Below are positions 7,431-15,940 of a stretch of DNA of 64,000 bases, piece after piece. The stretch lies in assembly GCA_964466035.1 (NCBI GenBank), contig CAYXLR010000010.1, positions 3,530-67,529 of the forward strand, written 5' to 3'. The notes beneath the pieces are model-generated. The model was not told where the DNA came from, searched no databases, and saw only the letters and a program-made list of their open reading frames with translations. Every line of letters starts with the position of its first letter. The stretch's first letter is position 1. Source of the stretch: JANQEA01 sp964466035 (GTDB taxonomy: Bacteria > Bipolaricaulota > Bipolaricaulia > UBA7950 > UBA9294). The translations under genes were made by a program, and so were the position numbers.

Positions 7431-9791
7431 CTACAGCTCCTCGTGGGCGGTCCGCGCGATGATCTCGTCCTGGAGCGCTCGATCGAGGTTGTTGAAGTAG
7501 TCGCTGTAGCCGGCGACGCGGACGATCAGGTCCCTGTGCTCGTTCGGCGCCTCTTGGGCCCGGCGGAGGGTCTCCGAGTCGACGACGTTGAACTGGACGT
7601 GATGCCCGTCCATCCGGAAGTACGTTCGGACCAGATCGCCGAGCTTCCGCAGGCCGCTCTCGTCGCGCAGGACGTCGGGAAGGAACCGCTGGTTCAGCAG
7701 GGTCCCGCCCGTCCGTACGTGGTCGATCTTCCCGACCGAGCGGACGACGGCCGTCGGCCCCCGCGTGTCGGCCCCCTGCACCGGCGAGATCCCGTCGGAG
7801 AGCGGGACGCCCGCCTTCCGGCCGTCCGGCGTCGCGCCGACCATCTCCCCGAAGAAGACGTGGACCGTGGTCGGCAGCAGGTTGACCCGGTAGCGTCCGC
7901 CTTTGGTGTTCGGCCGTCCGTCGAGCGCGTCGAAGTACGCATCGAACAGCGCCCGCGCGATCCGATCCGCCCTCTCGTCGTCGTTGCCGAACTTCGGAGA
8001 CCGGTGAATCAGCCCGCCCCGCAACGCGTCGTGCCCGACGAAATCGGCGTCGAGCGCGTCGAGGAGCTCGGCCATCATCACCGTTCCGTCCGCAAAGACG
8101 TGCGCCTCGATCGCGGCGAGCGCGTCCGTCGTCGTCCCGAGGCCGACGCCCTGGACGTACGTCGTCGGGTACCGCGGGCCGGCGTCGTTGTAGTCGCAGC
8201 CGCGGTCGATGCAGTCCTCGACGAGGACGGAGAGGAACGGCGCCGGCATGTGTTCGGCGAACAGCCGCTCGATCCGACCGTTCCCCTCGATCTTCAGGTC
8301 GACGAAATACTGTAGCTGGGCCCGATAGGCGTCGAACAGCTCGTCGAACGAAGAGAACGCTCGCGGATCGCCGGTCCGCGGCCCGATCCGCTGTCCGGTC
8401 CGCGGATCGACCCCGTCGTGGAGCGTGATCTCGAGGATCTTCGGCCAGTTCATGTATCCGGTGAGGACGCAGCTCTCCTTGCCGAACGCGCTGACCGTCA
8501 CGCAGCCGCTCGGCCCGCCTCCGCGTGCGTCGGCGAGCGACTTCCCGGCTCGGAGGAACTCCTGATGGATCGCGTCGGTGTTGAAGACCGACGGCTGGCC
8601 GAATCCCCGCCGGACGACCTCGAGGGCGCGAAACAGGAACCGGTCCGGGTTCACCTTCGACAGCTGAACGCACGACCCCGTGTACGGTAGCCGCATCTCC
8701 TCGATCACGTCGAGGATCAGGTACGACAGCTCGTTGACGGCGTCCTCGCCGTTCCCGTCGACCCCGCCGACGTTGATCAGCGTGAAGTCGTTGTACGTCG
8801 CGCTCTGCTCCTCCGTCACCCCGACCTTCGGAGGGGCCGGCTGGTTGGAGAACTTGATCCAGAAGCACTCGAGCAGCTCCTTCGCCCCGTCGACCGTCAG
8901 CCGTCCTTCGTCGATGTCGCGCCGGTAGAACGGGTAGAGGTACTGGTCGATCCTCCCCGGATTGAGGGAGTCCCACTCGTTCAGCTCGATCACCACACCG
9001 AGGTGGACGAACCAGTAGGTCTGCAACGCCTCGTGGAACGTCCTCGGGGGGTGGCGGGGAACCCGCTCGCAGACCTCGGCGACTCGGAGAAGCTCGTCCC
9101 GACGCCGGGGCCCCGCCGCGTCCGCCAGCTCCCGCGCCCGTTCCGCGTGCCGTTCGGCGAAGCGGACGATCGCGTCGCAGCAGATCGCCATCGCTTCGAG
9201 CTCCTCGAGCTTCTCGCCCTTCGCCGGATCGTCGGACGACCCGATCCGCTCCCGCGACGACTCGATCCACGCCTTGAAGTCCTCGAACCCGAGCCGATAG
9301 ATCTTGTCGTCGAGGACGGCGTGCCCGGGAGATCGCTGCTCCATGAACTCGGTGAAGACGCCGGCCTCGAACGCCGCCTTCCACGCCGGGGTCATCGCGT
9401 CGAAGACGCGGTCCCGCATGCTCCGCCCCTCCCAGAACGGGATCACGTCCTCGGCGTAGAGCCTCATCGTTTCCTCGCCCACCCGAAACGGCGTTTTCCC
9501 GCGTGAAGGGAGGGCACCAAGGTCCTCGAGGGTGTGACAGCAGAGCTCCGGATAGGTCGGCGTCGCCTTCGGCGCCGGGCCTCGCTCGCCGACGATCAGT
9601 TCGTTCTCCCCGACGCGGATCGACTGATGCTCGAGGAGGTGCCGAAACGCGAGCGCCCGTTGGACGGGGACGGAGTGCGACTCCTCCTTCGGAGACCGGT
9701 AGAACGACGTCAACAGTGCGGCCCGCTCACCGCTCATGGACGGCTCGGCGTTAACCGACTCGTTCCGAAGCCGCTCGATCCGCTCGTTCAT
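7431..9791 (-). CDS. Glycyl radical enzyme, HypD-like but with altered active site
   Basis: 786 aa, full length for the PFL/GRE family. The C-terminal radical loop is RVAGYSDYF with the radical Gly at 761; the thiyl Cys is C430 in SGCVTV. From memory of the family, the run SGCV-x3-FGKE-x3-LTGY and the later LSVLV-D-C segment resemble trans-4-hydroxyproline dehydratase (HypD), whose pair is Cys434/Glu436. Here the +2 residue is Thr432, not Glu (codon 8496-8498), so the usual GRE dehydratase base is missing and another reaction is likely. Oxygen-sensitive, cytosolic. Start ATG 9791 has GGGAGG 8 nt upstream. The activase gene ends 4 bp before it. Alternatives are a decarboxylase or a C-C or C-N lyase; substrate unknown. 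Confidence 0.9.
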   Translation of the reverse strand: MNERIERLRNESVNAEPSMSGERAALLTSFYRSPKEESHSVPVQRALAFRHLLEHQSIRVGENELIVGERGPAPKATPTYPELCCHTLEDLGALPSRGKTPFRVGEETMRLYAEDVIPFWEGRSMRDRVFDAMTPAWKAAFEAGVFTEFMEQRSPGHAVLDDKIYRLGFEDFKAWIESSRERIGSSDDPAKGEKLEELEAMAICCDAIVRFAERHAERARELADAAGPRRRDELLRVAEVCERVPRHPPRTFHEALQTYWFVHLGVVIELNEWDSLNPGRIDQYLYPFYRRDIDEGRLTVDGAKELLECFWIKFSNQPAPPKVGVTEEQSATYNDFTLINVGGVDGNGEDAVNELSYLILDVIEEMRLPYTGSCVQLSKVNPDRFLFRALEVVRRGFGQPSVFNTDAIHQEFLRAGKSLADARGGGPSGCVTVSAFGKESCVLTGYMNWPKILEITLHDGVDPRTGQRIGPRTGDPRAFSSFDELFDAYRAQLQYFVDLKIEGNGRIERLFAEHMPAPFLSVLVEDCIDRGCDYNDAGPRYPTTYVQGVGLGTTTDALAAIEAHVFADGTVMMAELLDALDADFVGHDALRGGLIHRSPKFGNDDERADRIARALFDAYFDALDGRPNTKGGRYRVNLLPTTVHVFFGEMVGATPDGRKAGVPLSDGISPVQGADTRGPTAVVRSVGKIDHVRTGGTLLNQRFLPDVLRDESGLRKLGDLVRTYFRMDGHHVQFNVVDSETLRRAQEAPNEHRDLIVRVAGYSDYFNNLDRALQDEIIARTAHEEL

Positions 9792-9795
9792 CGAC

Positions 9796-10761
9796 TCAAC
9801 CTCCCACCCGCACCGGAACGCTGACGATCCCTCGCAGGATCTCGGCCGCCTTGTCCGCGGCGACCGCCGGGTCCATCATTTCTGTCCTCGGCGAAGCCGG
9901 CCTCCCGAGCCGTTCCCGTTTCGCCTCCCCGCCGGCGTGGTACGGCAGCAAGTGTACCGCCTCGACGGCGTCCAGCTCGGCGACGATCCCGCCGAGCGCG
10001 GCGATCTCCTCGGGCGCGTCGTTCAGGCCCGGAATGACGGGAATCCGGATCCACAGCGTACACCCTTCGCCGTCCAGTCGGCGGAGGTTCTCCAGGATCC
10101 GTTCGTTCGGGACGCCCGTCAGCTCCCGATGCCGCTCGGCGTCCGCGTGCTTCACGTCGTAGAGGACCAGGTCGGCCAACCGGGCCACGTCCCGCAGAAC
10201 CTCCCACTCGGCGTGTCCGCACGTGTCGACCGCGGTGTGGATCCTCCGTTTTCGACACTCCGTCAGAAGCGAGATCGAGAACGCGGCCTGCGCGAGCGGC
10301 TCCCCGCCGGACAGCGTGACCCCGCCGCCCGACTCGTCGTAGAACAGGAGGTCCCTCTCGATCTCACCGACCAACCGATCGATTGACCACACCTCTCCCA
10401 CGATCGCGCGCGCTTCGGAAGGACAAACGGCCACACAGGCCCCGCACGCCGTGCAGAGCGCTCGATCGGTCACCGCCACACCGCGAGAGATCGAGATCGC
10501 CCCGTTCGGACACGCCGCAACGCACGCCCCGCATCCGACGCACCGTTCGGCCCAGAACATCAGCTCCGGCTCCGGGCTCTGGCTCTCCGGGTTGTGGCAC
10601 CACGAACAGGATAGCGGACAGCCCTTGAGAAACGCGGTCGTTCGGATTCCCGGACCGTCGTGCAGGGCGAACCGCTTGACGTCGAACAGCATTCCCTTCC
10701 GAGACGCCCCGGCCGATCGGTCGTCCGTGGCGGAGGCGGCTCGCGGCTCGATCACGCTCAT
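9796..10761 (-). CDS. Glycyl-radical enzyme activating protein (radical SAM)
   Basis: 321 aa. It installs the glycyl radical on the downstream enzyme using SAM and a [4Fe-4S] cluster. The radical-SAM cysteines are C48-x3-C52-x2-C55 (GCPLSCSWC), followed by a ferredoxin-like insert with two CxxCxxCxxxCP sets (starting RCVGCGACV and CTACGACV). This two-cluster form is the one paired with dehydratase-type GREs rather than with PFL itself. The SGGEP motif follows near residue 150. Transcribed first in the pair, 4 bp ahead of the GRE. Confidence 0.93.
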   Translation of the reverse strand: MSVIEPRAASATDDRSAGASRKGMLFDVKRFALHDGPGIRTTAFLKGCPLSCSWCHNPESQSPEPELMFWAERCVGCGACVAACPNGAISISRGVAVTDRALCTACGACVAVCPSEARAIVGEVWSIDRLVGEIERDLLFYDESGGGVTLSGGEPLAQAAFSISLLTECRKRRIHTAVDTCGHAEWEVLRDVARLADLVLYDVKHADAERHRELTGVPNERILENLRRLDGEGCTLWIRIPVIPGLNDAPEEIAALGGIVAELDAVEAVHLLPYHAGGEAKRERLGRPASPRTEMMDPAVAADKAAEILRGIVSVPVRVGG

Positions 10762-10772
10762 TTCGGCGAGGA

Positions 10773-10801
10773 AAGATAAACCCGCCGTGGGTTCGATTCA
10801 A
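10773..10801 (-). promoter_or_regulatory. Candidate promoter of the activase-GRE operon
   Basis: On the minus strand: -35 TTGAAT (10801-10796), 17-bp spacer, -10 TATCTT (10778-10773). The ATG at 10761 is only about 5 nt after the predicted start and no Shine-Dalgarno is seen, so the message would be nearly leaderless. It lies in the divergent gap shared with the Rrf2 gene. Confidence 0.45.
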
Positions 10802-10873
10802 CCGCACGCCGCCAGAGGGAGACGTTCCTCGAGGTCGACGGATCGAGACCGCCGCGCGACCGGTTCGCGCCGC

Positions 10874-10902
10874 TTGCATCGGGGCACGCAGATGGGTACG
10901 GT
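10874..10902 (+). promoter_or_regulatory. Weak candidate promoter of the Rrf2 gene
   Basis: TTGCAT, 17 bp, TACGGT, each only half-matching consensus, placed 29 bp before the ATG at 10932. The Rrf2 protein could also use this divergent region to control the activase-GRE pair. Confidence 0.3.
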
Positions 10903-10931
10903 CTTCCGGCAGCTCGAACGAAGGAGAGAGC

Positions 10932-11360
10932 ATGCTCTACTCGAAGACCGCGAAGTACGCCGTGCTGGCGCTCGCCGAGGTCGCGGCGCGCGAGTCGGAC
11001 GACCCGGTCGCGACGAAGCAGATCGCCGAGGCGACGTCGTCCCCCTATCCACTCCTCGCCAAGGTCGTCAACCAGTTGCACCGCGCGGGATTCATCGAGG
11101 CGACCCGCGGCAAGCAGGGCGGGATCCGGCTCGCCCGGCCGGCGAGCGAGATGACGATCAAGGACGTGGTCGTGGCGCTCGACGGGTCGGCGATCCTCAA
11201 CGACTGTCCGCTGTACCTCGACCCCTGTGACTGCAGCGAGCCGTGCGCGCTCCACGCGATCTGGAAGCCGGCCCGCGATGCCGTGGTCGAGTTTCTCGAG
11301 AGGACGACCATCCAAGCCGTGGCCGACGCCCGCGCCGGGTCGAAAGCCTCCTCCGAGTAA
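10932..11360 (+). CDS. Rrf2-family transcriptional regulator with cysteine cluster
   Basis: 142 aa. Winged-helix Rrf2/IscR-type start (MLYSKTAKYAVLALAEVA), then the recognition wing RGKQGGIRLARP. A C-terminal cysteine group near residues 97-107 (CPLYLDPCDCSEPC) is in the place where IscR, NsrR and RsrR bind Fe-S clusters, though the spacing is not the IscR one. It probably senses iron-sulfur status, oxygen or nitric oxide. It is divergent from the oxygen-sensitive activase-GRE pair, which it might control. Ribosome-binding site AAGGAG precedes ATG 10932. Confidence 0.88.
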   Translation: MLYSKTAKYAVLALAEVAARESDDPVATKQIAEATSSPYPLLAKVVNQLHRAGFIEATRGKQGGIRLARPASEMTIKDVVVALDGSAILNDCPLYLDPCDCSEPCALHAIWKPARDAVVEFLERTTIQAVADARAGSKASSE

Positions 11361-11532
11361 CGGAACCGCCTGTCCTCCGAGATCCTGAGATCGGAGCCGC
11401 GTGGCCGTCGGGCTCTTCGTGGTCCCACGGACGCCCCAGCACGGGTCGACTCGGGATCGCACCCACGTCCCTTCTGATTTGGACAGAATTCAGCAGGAAC
11501 TGCCATGAAGAGGGCTACAGTCGACCCGAGCG
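11361..11532. other. Intergenic, no gene seen
   Basis: 172 bp between the Rrf2 gene and the HD-GYP gene. A CAGAAT near 11494 could be a -10 for the downstream gene but no good -35 pairs with it. No hairpin with a T-run was found. Confidence 0.4.
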
Positions 11533-12855
11533 ATGTCAACACCCGAACGGCTCATGGAAGGGATCTACGATCACCTGATCGAACACGTCGTGCTCCAAGA
11601 TGCGGAGCACCGTGTTCTTTGGCTGAACGACGCGGCCGCGAGATCCGCCGGCTCGCCGAAGGAGGATCTGATCGGAAGAGCCTGCTTCGACATCTGGGGG
11701 TCCGGACGGAGCGAACCGTGTCCCGAGTGCCCGATCACCGAGGCCCGCGAGACGGGGACGGTTTGCAGCAAGGAGACGACGACGCACGACGGGCGCGTCT
11801 GGAGGGTCACGGGGATCCCCACAGGAGACGGGACGAACGCCGATCGGGTGATCGAGGTGGCGCTCGAGGTCACCGAGCTGCGCGAGGCCCGGCGCAGGCT
11901 CGCGGACCGGTCCGAAAGCTTTCGAAGCCTGTTCGAGGACTCGCGCGATCCTGTCTACGTCACCACGCGAAACGGCCGCTTTCTCACCGCCAATCAGGCG
12001 ATGGTCGACCTGTTCGGACACACACGCAACGAGCTGATGGCGCTTACCGCCGCCGAACTCTACGCGGATCCGGGCGACCGTCCGCGGTTCCAATCCTCCG
12101 TCGACCGCGTCGGAAGCGTCAAGGATTTCCCGGTGCACCTCGTTGCGAAGGACGGGAGGAGACTCGATTGCCTGCTGACGTCGAGCGCCCGGAGGGAGGG
12201 CGGAGAGGTGGCGGGATACCAGGGGATCATCCGCGACGTGACCCGCGAACGGTTGGCCGCCCGGTCGATCGAAACCGCGTTGCGCGGGACGATCGCCGCA
12301 CTCGGGCAGACCGTCGAGATGCGGGACTCTTACACCGCGCTCCATCAACGACGGGTCACGGAGCTCGCGACGCGAATCGCCAGGAAGATCGGCCTGCCCG
12401 ACGAGCAGATCGAGTGCCTCCGCGTCGCCGCGCTGACGCACGACATCGGCAAGCTGGCGATCCCGGCCGAGATCCTCGCCAAACCGTCCCCGCTCTCCGA
12501 GGCGGAGTTCGAGATCGTCCGGCGTCACCCCCAGACGGCGTACGAGATCCTGAGTCCGATCGAATTCCCATGGCCGGTCGCCGACATCGTCCGGCAGCAC
12601 CACGAGCGGCTCGACGGTTCGGGATATCCGAGCGGTCTCACGGGCGACGCGATCGATCCGAGGGCGCGGATCCTCGCCGTCGCCGACGTCGTGGAAGCGA
12701 TGAGCGCCCACCGTCCGTATCGCCCGACGCTCGGAATCGAACGAGCCCTCGACGAGATCCGCGTCCATCGGGGTTCCACGCTCGATGAAGAGGCGGTCGA
12801 CGCGTGCATCGAGCTGTTCGAATCGAGGGAGTTCGCCTTCGCCCAGGCCATCTAG
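11533..12855 (+). CDS. PAS-PAS-HD-GYP sensor, probable cyclic-di-GMP phosphodiesterase
   Basis: 440 aa, soluble. PAS 1 covers about residues 5-115 and carries CPECPI (63-68), a cysteine motif common in redox- or ligand-sensing PAS domains. PAS 2 covers about 127-240. The HD-GYP domain has HD at 303-304 (THDIGK), HHERLDGSGYP at 356-366 and later DVVEAMSAHRPYRP, so the catalytic set looks complete. HD-GYP enzymes hydrolyse c-di-GMP to pGpG or GMP. No REC domain, so input is through the PAS pair. The stop is 4 bp from the convergent ArsR gene. Confidence 0.9.
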   Translation: MSTPERLMEGIYDHLIEHVVLQDAEHRVLWLNDAAARSAGSPKEDLIGRACFDIWGSGRSEPCPECPITEARETGTVCSKETTTHDGRVWRVTGIPTGDGTNADRVIEVALEVTELREARRRLADRSESFRSLFEDSRDPVYVTTRNGRFLTANQAMVDLFGHTRNELMALTAAELYADPGDRPRFQSSVDRVGSVKDFPVHLVAKDGRRLDCLLTSSARREGGEVAGYQGIIRDVTRERLAARSIETALRGTIAALGQTVEMRDSYTALHQRRVTELATRIARKIGLPDEQIECLRVAALTHDIGKLAIPAEILAKPSPLSEAEFEIVRRHPQTAYEILSPIEFPWPVADIVRQHHERLDGSGYPSGLTGDAIDPRARILAVADVVEAMSAHRPYRPTLGIERALDEIRVHRGSTLDEEAVDACIELFESREFAFAQAI

Positions 12856-12859
12856 GACC

Positions 12860-13258
12860 CTATTTGCGCAACGCCTCCAGTTCGGATTCGACCCGCTGGA
12901 GCTCGCCGAGGAGCTCCTCCCGTCGGGCGAGGAGCGATTCGAGCTCGTCCGACGGCTCGGCGCCTCGTTCGCCGCCGCAAGAGGGACACGCGCAGATCCG
13001 GACCAGCATCCCGCAGCAGTCGGAGAGGGCCTGCGCGTCCACGGCGTACGGAACCCAGTACCCCCGCCGCTCCGAGGTGACCAAGCCGGCCGTCCGGAGG
13101 ACGCGGAGGTGCTGCGAGACCGCCGGCGCCGTCATCCTCAACGACTCGGCGATCTCCTTGACGGGGAGCGGGCCCTCGCGCTTCAGCAGCGCGAAGATCC
13201 GCATCCGGCTCGGCGCGCCGAGTGCCTTGAACACGACCGTCGGTTCCGCTCTACGCAC
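12860..13258 (-). CDS. ArsR/SmtB-family repressor with C-terminal cysteines
   Basis: 132 aa. Winged helix: VFKALGAPSRMRIFALL, then TAPAVSQHLRVLRTAGLV as recognition helix. A cysteine-rich segment follows (DCCGMLVRICACPSCGG, about residues 82-98), a possible metal or thiol sensor unlike the classical alpha-3 CVC of ArsR. A predicted coiled coil ends the protein. The start is GTG at 13258 with GAGGGG upstream. No obvious metal-resistance gene is adjacent; targets may include its own gene or the next one, dxr. Confidence 0.85.
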   Translation of the reverse strand: MRRAEPTVVFKALGAPSRMRIFALLKREGPLPVKEIAESLRMTAPAVSQHLRVLRTAGLVTSERRGYWVPYAVDAQALSDCCGMLVRICACPSCGGERGAEPSDELESLLARREELLGELQRVESELEALRK

Positions 13259-13278
13259 GCGTGACCCCTCGTAGGTAG

Positions 13279-13319
13279 TTAAGCATCCGTTTAATAGCCC
13301 GAGGAATCCGGTTTGTCAA
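13279..13319 (-). promoter_or_regulatory. ArsR promoter with overlapping operator
   Basis: Minus strand: -35 TTGACA (13319-13314), 17-bp spacer, -10 TATTAA (13296-13291). A TTAA-N8-TTAA imperfect palindrome (13279-13294) overlaps the -10 and start site, the usual place for autorepression by an ArsR protein. Confidence 0.6.
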
Positions 13320-13361
13320 GCTCGTCCGCTTCGTCAACCGTTCGGCACCGCCCGGAGCAGG

Positions 13362-14561
13362 CTACGCAGGGGACGCGAGGGCGAGTCCCCGCGCCACCCC
13401 GCGCGCCCAGCGGTCGACCTCCATCAGGCGCGACAGCTCGGGCGCCCGATCGTCGGGCTCGCCTTTCTTCTCGTCCTGCCAACGTTCCAGAACCGCGGCG
13501 AGTCCGCCCGCGATGCCGGTGAATCGGATCCCTCCTTCGAGGAAGCGGTAGACGAGCACTTCGTCGGCGGCGTTGACCGCGGCCAGCGCCGTTCCTCCCT
13601 CGAGGGCGGCCGCGAGGACCGTCGAGTAGGCGGGGAACCGGCGCTCATCGAACGGCAGCAGGTTGAGCTGCAACGGCGCGTCGAGCGGCAGCCTGGGGAG
13701 CCCCGTGTCGACCCGCTCCGGATCGATCAGCAGGTTCTGAATCGGGATCCGCATGTCCCTCGGCCCGAGCTCCGCCTTGATCGACCCCTCTCGGAACTCC
13801 ACGAGGGAATGGACGTACGAGTCCGGATGGACGACGACGTCGATCCGGTCGTACTCCACACCGTACAGGTGATGCGCGACGACCACCTCGAACGCCTTGT
13901 TCACCATCGTCGCCGAATCGACCGTGATCCGACGCCCCATCGCCCACGTCGGGTGCTCCAGCGCCTCCCGCGGAGTGACCCGCTCCAGCTCCTCGGGGTC
14001 GGTGTGCAGGAACGGGCCGCCGGAGGCCGTCAGGAGGAGCCGTCGGACGTCGCTCGGGTCGTGCCCGTGCAGACACTGATGGATCGCGTGGTGCTCGCTG
14101 TCGATCGACAGGAGCCTCCCTCCGCGCTCGGCGAGGAGCCCGAGGATGAGGTCGCCCCCGATGACGATGCTCTCCTTATTCGCCAGCGCGACCGTCTTGC
14201 CGAGCGACAGCGCGGCGAGGGTCGGGGGGAGGCCGGCCGCTCCGTAGACCGCGTTGACCAGGACGTCCACGTCGGCGTGCTTCGCGAGACGGAGCAGTCC
14301 GTCCTCACCGCAAAGGACGTCGGTGCCCTCGGGAAGACGGCGCCGAAGCGGCTCGACTTCGTCCGCCGCGGCGATCGAGACGACCTTCGGACGGTATCGC
14401 CGCGCCTGCTCGACCAACAGGTCGGTGTTCGATCCCGCGGCCAGTCCGACGACCTCGAACGCCCGTCCCGCCTCGGCCAGTCGGTCGATGACGTCGAGCG
14501 TCTGCGTCCCGATCGACCCGGTCGAACCGAGCAGCGCGATCCGCCTCTTCGTACGGCTCAT
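13362..14561 (-). CDS. dxr: 1-deoxy-D-xylulose-5-phosphate reductoisomerase
   Basis: 399 aa, normal length. Makes 2-C-methyl-D-erythritol 4-phosphate from DXP with NADPH, the committed MEP-pathway step. Visible motifs: nucleotide-binding LLGSTGSIGTQTLDVI, NKES (ALANKESIV), metal-site IDSEHHAI, active-site loop TASGGPF, and ATMVNKAFEVVVAHHL. Start MSRTKRR at 14561 is preferred over an upstream in-frame ATG because GAGGGAGGGG lies just before it. Divergent from the sensor kinase that heads the hopanoid operon, so early and late isoprenoid genes share one intergenic region. Confidence 0.97.
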   Translation of the reverse strand: MSRTKRRIALLGSTGSIGTQTLDVIDRLAEAGRAFEVVGLAAGSNTDLLVEQARRYRPKVVSIAAADEVEPLRRRLPEGTDVLCGEDGLLRLAKHADVDVLVNAVYGAAGLPPTLAALSLGKTVALANKESIVIGGDLILGLLAERGGRLLSIDSEHHAIHQCLHGHDPSDVRRLLLTASGGPFLHTDPEELERVTPREALEHPTWAMGRRITVDSATMVNKAFEVVVAHHLYGVEYDRIDVVVHPDSYVHSLVEFREGSIKAELGPRDMRIPIQNLLIDPERVDTGLPRLPLDAPLQLNLLPFDERRFPAYSTVLAAALEGGTALAAVNAADEVLVYRFLEGGIRFTGIAGGLAAVLERWQDEKKGEPDDRAPELSRLMEVDRWARGVARGLALASPA

Positions 14562-14584
14562 CCGCCCCCCTCCCTCGGGAACGG

Positions 14585-14612
14585 ATGATATCCGGCGCGA
14601 CGCTCGGCTCAA
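14585..14612 (-). promoter_or_regulatory. dxr promoter
   Basis: Minus strand: -35 TTGAGC (14612-14607), 16-bp spacer, -10 TATCAT (14590-14585), about 24 nt before the dxr ATG and ahead of its Shine-Dalgarno. Confidence 0.6.
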
Positions 14613-14637
14613 AGCCGCGCGCTCGGCCGGGCAGTTC

Positions 14638-14666
14638 TTGTGCCGATTCGGCCGGCCCGCTACGAT
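14638..14666 (+). promoter_or_regulatory. Promoter of the two-component/hopanoid operon
   Basis: TTGTGC (14638-14643), 17-bp spacer, TACGAT (14661-14666), 26 bp before ATG 14693. It lies back-to-back with the dxr promoter, about 25 bp apart. Confidence 0.55.
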
Positions 14667-14692
14667 CCCCCGCGAAGGGTGGAAGCGACAGG

Positions 14693-15940
14693 ATGTACGA
14701 CATCACGGACTTCGACGAACTGAAGCGCGGGATCACCCGGACGATCCTCGTCCGGCGGATCACCCTCGGCGTTTTCTCGCTCGTCGCCCTGTTCGTCCTG
14801 CTCGCCAGCCGGATCAGCTACCTCAACCCGCTCTTCTACTCGCCCCTCGTGTGGTTCCTGCTGACGTTCCCGTTCAAGTACCTGGTCGATCGCCAGCGGA
14901 CGCTGCGCGCTCTTCACTGGGTCCACACCGGCTTCTTCGTCGTCGAGGTCCTGCTGATCACGTTCCTCGTCCACTTCATGGGGGGGAGCGAGTGGATCGG
15001 CGTGACCTTCTACATGTTCACCGTCATCTACGCCAACATCTTCCTGACGCGGTTTCAGGGATCCCTGGTCACGCTTCTGGTCGTCCTCTCGTATTCCGGC
15101 CTCGTCCTCCTCGAGTACGGCGGACTGATCCCGCACCGATCCCTCTTCTCCGCCGTCGAGGCGCCGCACCGGAACCTCGCCTACTCCCTGACCACGATCC
15201 TCGCCGGCGCGGTCGGGCTGTACGCCGTCGTCGCGCTCACCGTTCGATCGTTCGCCGACGTCTTCGCGCACAAGAACCGGATGCTCGCCCGGCGCGAGCG
15301 GGAGCTGTCGCGATTGTCGCGACGTCTGCTCACGGCCCAGGACGAGGAGCGCCGGCGGATCGCCCGCACCCTCCACGACGACCTGATCCAGACGCTCGCC
15401 GCGATCAAGCTCCGGCTGACGCCGCAGAAGGACCGCCTCGGCCCCGAGGCGTACGGCGAGGTCTGCGACATCGTCGATCGATCGATCGAGCAGACGCGCT
15501 CGCTCGCCTACTCGGTCAGACCGCCGCTGCTCGACGACCTCGGGCTCGTCCCCTCGCTCGAGCGGCTCGCCGAGGCGGTCGCGGCGGAGAGCGGGATCGC
15601 GGTGGACGTCGAAGCGCACCTGCCGAGGCGCCCTCACGTCGGCGTCGAGGGGCTTCTCTTCTTCGTCGCGCAGGAGGCGATGCAGAACGTGGTCCGTCAC
15701 GCGAACGCCGATCGGGTCTCCCTCGACCTTCGCCCCGAAGGGAAGGCGATCCGCCTCACGGTTCGCGACGACGGCGTCGGCTACCGTCCGGACGACCCCC
15801 AGGGGCTCGGCCTCCGCGGCATCCGGGAGCGGGTCGAGATCAGCGGAGGGAGCGCCTCGATTCGCCCGGCTCCCGGCGGGGGTACAATCGTCGCCGTGGA
15901 GGTCCCGTTCGATGCCGATTCGAGTCGCGATCGTCGATGA
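14693..15940 (+). CDS. Membrane sensor histidine kinase (HisKA_3 type)
   Basis: 415 aa. About six membrane segments in residues 17-185 with short loops and no large periplasmic domain, suggesting sensing within or at the membrane. Then a short coiled coil (RRERELSRLSRRLLTAQDEE), the HisKA_3 box with H228 (RTLHDDLIQTL) and a HATPase_c domain with N-box (AQEAMQNVVRHA) and GLGLRGIRERV. It resembles the LiaS/DesK/NarX group, in which membrane-state sensors are common. It overlaps the first response regulator by 29 bp. A link to membrane lipid state is attractive given the hopanoid genes downstream, but is inference. Confidence 0.92.
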   Translation: MYDITDFDELKRGITRTILVRRITLGVFSLVALFVLLASRISYLNPLFYSPLVWFLLTFPFKYLVDRQRTLRALHWVHTGFFVVEVLLITFLVHFMGGSEWIGVTFYMFTVIYANIFLTRFQGSLVTLLVVLSYSGLVLLEYGGLIPHRSLFSAVEAPHRNLAYSLTTILAGAVGLYAVVALTVRSFADVFAHKNRMLARRERELSRLSRRLLTAQDEERRRIARTLHDDLIQTLAAIKLRLTPQKDRLGPEAYGEVCDIVDRSIEQTRSLAYSVRPPLLDDLGLVPSLERLAEAVAAESGIAVDVEAHLPRRPHVGVEGLLFFVAQEAMQNVVRHANADRVSLDLRPEGKAIRLTVRDDGVGYRPDDPQGLGLRGIRERVEISGGSASIRPAPGGGTIVAVEVPFDADSSRDRR

